Source: an uncultured cyanobacterium
GTDB taxonomy: Bacteria; Cyanobacteriota; Cyanobacteriia; Cyanobacteriales; Chroococcidiopsidaceae
Reading direction: 5' to 3'
Assembly (NCBI GenBank): GCA_946221495.1
Contig: CAMIFA010000006.1
Coordinates: forward strand, 5,474-69,473
Length of the DNA stretch: 64,000 nucleotides
Shown here piece after piece: positions 61,620-64,000 of this stretch. Made by a program: the position numbers and the translations under genes. Under the pieces are notes generated by a model. It searched no databases. It was given only the letters and a program-made list of their open reading frames with translations, and was not told where the DNA came from. The first letter of the stretch is position 1; each line of letters begins with the position of its first letter.

Positions 61620-62585
61620 CTACTTGAGCGCAGCATTGGTATGAAATAAATTAGAACTACTGCAACACTTACACTCGGCATAAAACTGTCTGCCGCTCTT
61701 GCGAATCCTCTCCTTGTCACCGCAAGTTGTACAAATAGCATTTATTGACGTATTTCCATTACACTTCAGGCACTTTAAGTAGTAGCCATACTTGCCATAC
61801 TCCACAGACAGTTCGTTACTTTGGCAATGGCGACAAAGCATTTTTCCTGCTAGCTGCAATGGTTTTGTCTCTGGTGGTGTAAGCTTGACTACCTGATTGG
61901 GGAGCGAGGTTTGCTCAGGTTTGAGGATCGCGGGTTTATGGTGCTTAAGCAAAAACTTAATGATATTAGACAACTCGTCCTCAGTGAATGAGTACCCCGA
62001 CTCCTTGAGGTCTAAACTGAACAAACTATTAGCCTTGCGGCTTTTTTCAAATTTTGCCTGAATGCGCTCTGTTACTTGGTCAGCCTTACACACTTCCTCC
62101 AAAAGCACTTTCTGCGGACGATTGATAATTCCTGAATCCGAGATTGCCACTAGAATGTCAAGGGGCATATTTCTAAAGGTGGCTTGACGAAAGCCTAACA
62201 TTTTGCCTAAGAGAATCTCGGCATAGGTATTCAGGTATTTTCTCAGAAACTCACCCTGCCTTTGAGCCTGAAGAACAGGTGAGGGCATTCCTTTCAACGT
62301 GCCATTAAACCATCGGCTCCACTCTCCATATTCGTTGACCTGAATTTGGGTTGTGACGCTTTTGCTTTCGACGATAGCAACTCCGTACCGATGGAGGATT
62401 AGATGATCTATCTGCGCTGCGTCCTGTTCTTGTTCAAGACGAAGGTTATTGAAGACATAAATATTTTTATCGTCTTTGAAGGCTCGACGCAGGTAGTAAA
62501 CCATTTGTGCTTCAGCCGCCTGCCCTGCTTTAATAAACTTGTCTTCTGAAGAAAGTTGCTCCAGTTCTTTGACGATCATGACCAT
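61620..62585 (-). CDS. NERD-domain protein with zinc-ribbon tail
   Basis: A 321-residue protein from ATG 62585 (ATG 62579 also possible). The nuclease-related NERD domain spans about 20-140 (GQAAEAQMVYYLRRAF, QIDHLILHRYGVAIVESKSV), with the D-x...E-x-K catalytic pattern. The C-terminal 70 residues hold two or three Cys4 ribbons (CRHCQS...CLKCNG, CTTCGD...CKCCS). Probably a nucleic-acid-processing protein; role unknown. Confidence 0.88.
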   Translation of the reverse strand: MVMIVKELEQLSSEDKFIKAGQAAEAQMVYYLRRAFKDDKNIYVFNNLRLEQEQDAAQIDHLILHRYGVAIVESKSVTTQIQVNEYGEWSRWFNGTLKGMPSPVLQAQRQGEFLRKYLNTYAEILLGKMLGFRQATFRNMPLDILVAISDSGIINRPQKVLLEEVCKADQVTERIQAKFEKSRKANSLFSLDLKESGYSFTEDELSNIIKFLLKHHKPAILKPEQTSLPNQVVKLTPPETKPLQLAGKMLCRHCQSNELSVEYGKYGYYLKCLKCNGNTSINAICTTCGDKERIRKSGRQFYAECKCCSSSNLFHTNAALK

Positions 62586-62803
62586 CCTCAACTTTAGTAA
62601 AACTTACTTATTTAGTAAGCCTAGAGACTATAGTTAGGATGCCCAACTAAAGTAGTAAATCTCACTTATAGTGCATCAGTTATGCTATTTGCTTTAAGTC
62701 CTGTTTAAATCATTAGGGTCAAGCGCTAAACACTTTTATCCATACGATATGAAGTGTTTAGATCGAACCGAACTAAATGCTAATAATAGTAATGTCAAAG
62801 GAC

Positions 62804-63094
62804 TTAGGCTTCACCAAGAATTTTTGGCACTTTGAAAAAGTCACCTTCTTGGTCGGGTGCATTTTTAAATATAGCTTCGCGATCGCTAAATGGTTGTAGT
62901 TCATCAGGTCTAGTGACGTTACTAACATCAATTGCTCGTGTAGTAGGCTGTACATTAGTAACATCAAGTTCACTTAGCTGTTCAAAATAATCTAGAATAC
63001 TACCTAACTGGGTAGTAAATTGCTCCTCTTGTTCTGGTGATAATTCTAAACGAGCGAGATGAGCAACTTTACGAACTTGTTCGCGGTCAATCAT
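62804..63094 (-). CDS. gatC: Asp-tRNA(Asn)/Glu-tRNA(Gln) amidotransferase subunit C
   Basis: A 96-residue GatC (MIDREQVRKVAHLARLELSP). It stabilises the GatAB complex that makes Gln-tRNA(Gln) by transamidation, the pathway used in cyanobacteria. DVTNVQPTTRAIDVSNVTRP and the C-terminal FFKVPKIL block are typical. It lies 90 bases downstream of ycf3. Confidence 0.96.
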   Translation of the reverse strand: MIDREQVRKVAHLARLELSPEQEEQFTTQLGSILDYFEQLSELDVTNVQPTTRAIDVSNVTRPDELQPFSDREAIFKNAPDQEGDFFKVPKILGEA

Positions 63095-63184
63095 AATCGG
63101 TTATTAATTGTTAGTTATTAGTTGTCTGGCTAGAGAGCAGCGATACTTTCCCTAGCCTTTTTATTTTCTAGCTGGTAGCTAAAA

Positions 63185-63694
63185 TTATCTGTGCGATCGC
63201 CCAGTAGTTTTAAGCCAGTTTTGGGCTTCTAAATAGTTATTTGGAGCAACGCTAATCGCTCGTTTCCAGTAATCACCTGCTTTATCAAATAATCGCTCTG
63301 CCGTGTCATTGTCTCCTGCTTCCTTAGCCCTTTCCCCTTGATAATGGTAAATTACAGCAATATTATTCAATGCTTGAACGAGATGGGGGTTCAACTCTAG
63401 TCCCTGCTGATAATATTCCAAGGCTTGCTCGTGTTCACCGTTACTGGCATGAATTAGCGCCATGTTGTAGAGGACATAGCTACGATCAAAGGGGTCTTCC
63501 TCCAGTTCCAAAGCTTCGGTATAATTATCCAAAGCCTCAGCGTATTCGCCATCTGCTTGAGCGGACATTCCATCACGGTAATAGGCAAAGGCTTCTTTTG
63601 CTTTTTTATTAGTAGGCAGAATTTTGAGAATCATATCTGCCATAACTGTGAAGGATTTATCGATAAAATTGTCGTTTTTTTGAATTCTTGCCAT
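63185..63694 (-). CDS. ycf3: Photosystem I assembly protein Ycf3
   Basis: A 169-residue TPR protein (MARIQKNDNFIDKSFTVMAD). It guides PsaA/PsaB assembly at the thylakoid. Three TPR units are seen: KEAFAYYRDGMSAQADGEYA, DRSYVLYNMALIHASNGEHE and HLVQALNNIAVIYHYQGERA. Length is normal. Confidence 0.95.
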   Translation of the reverse strand: MARIQKNDNFIDKSFTVMADMILKILPTNKKAKEAFAYYRDGMSAQADGEYAEALDNYTEALELEEDPFDRSYVLYNMALIHASNGEHEQALEYYQQGLELNPHLVQALNNIAVIYHYQGERAKEAGDNDTAERLFDKAGDYWKRAISVAPNNYLEAQNWLKTTGRSHR

Positions 63695-64000
63695 ATAGCC
63701 TCTGTATTATTAAAGCGCGGCTGGGAGTTAATTTTGGTTATTGCTGCTCAAGGATTATTGTAATTGAGAGCTGTGCTAGGTTGTGGCTTTTATTCCAGCC
63801 GAGTCGGTTCTGGATAAATAAATATAATTCTAGGAGTGAAAGTTAAACTGACTTATCCGCACAGGTCTTGAGTATAGAAGCAATCCTCCTTGTGTCTTAT
63901 TATGGGGAGCGTAACGGGTTTAACCGCGCTTGTGCAAGATATTTATACTTAACCTGAGTTCGGGTTAAGCCGGGAGCAGCAGATTGTAGTTGATCGCAAT
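63695..64000. other. Right-edge intergenic sequence
   Basis: About 300 bases after the ycf3 start. CTTAACC (63948-63954) and GGTTAAG (63963-63969) form a small hairpin. No gene was recognised before the window ends. Confidence 0.4.

Noticed and set aside
1..64000. CRISPR array, tRNA or rRNA genes, prophage or full insertion sequence
   Set aside because: No regularly spaced repeats, no tRNA arm patterns in the intergenic regions, no rRNA motifs and no transposase or phage genes were seen.

Overview
The window is a stretch of a cyanobacterial chromosome. The evidence is a form IB rbcL-rbcX-rbcS locus with a rubisco activase carrying an SSU-like tail, an apcE-apcA-apcB-apcC phycobilisome core operon, the split RNA polymerase genes rpoC1/rpoC2, ycf3, ndhK, System II cytochrome c maturation genes (ccdA, ccs1), and many HIP1 octamers (GCGATCGC). 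ApcE has four linker repeats, which points to a five-cylinder phycobilisome core as in Nostoc-like or Chroococcidiopsis/Gloeocapsopsis-like lineages. The species cannot be fixed from the sequence alone.

Layout. 1-6.5 kb: 3' end of accB, an ArsR-type regulator, a GerMN protein, an LmeA/DUF2993 protein, a type-3 (archaeal/eukaryotic-style) proS followed upstream by a 5' relic of an ordinary bacterial-type proS, a PstS-like binding protein and a small zinc-ribbon membrane protein. 7-13 kb: secreted zinc metalloprotease, TetR regulator, a Rieske oxygenase divergent from it, and an AraC regulator. 13-15.5 kb: an ndhK gene standing alone, panB and small hypotheticals, one of them broken just after a lipoprotein signal. 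15.7-20.3 kb: rbcL, rbcX, rbcS, an SGNH hydrolase, rca. 20.5-26.1 kb: hypothetical protein, tandem-GAF membrane protein, 2'-5' RNA ligase-like protein, YciI protein, SRP RNA, phasin-like protein, a Cys-motif protein, queF. 26.1-28.3 kb: C5 DNA methyltransferase next to a HindVP-like restriction endonuclease interrupted by one in-frame TGA. 28.3-33.8 kb: DUF2059, ccs1, ccdA, a broken PD-(D/E)XK gene, ftsW, a membrane protein and a MITE-like element. 33.9-40.8 kb: Ser/Thr kinase and the apc operon. 41-47.7 kb: Uma2 nuclease, cytidine deaminase, an XRE-Clp_N fusion with two matching operator-like palindromes, a broken glycosyltransferase, a GatD-like amidotransferase, a desaturase/SDR fusion and a second MITE-like element. 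47.8-59.5 kb: rpsT, tatD, rpoB, rpoC1, rpoC2 on the minus strand. 59.7-64 kb: hisD, a universal stress protein, a NERD nuclease, gatC and ycf3.

How the genes fit together: carbon fixation (Rubisco large and small subunits, assembly chaperone, activase) and light harvesting (phycobilisome core) are two complete modules. The most notable points are the apparent in-place replacement of proS with a surviving fragment of the old gene, four genes that are open except for one in-frame stop (two of them nuclease-like), heptad-repeat DNA translated in frame inside rpoC2, and an HTH-Clp_N fusion with a paired palindrome in its own promoter. No CRISPR array, tRNA, rRNA or intact transposase gene was seen.
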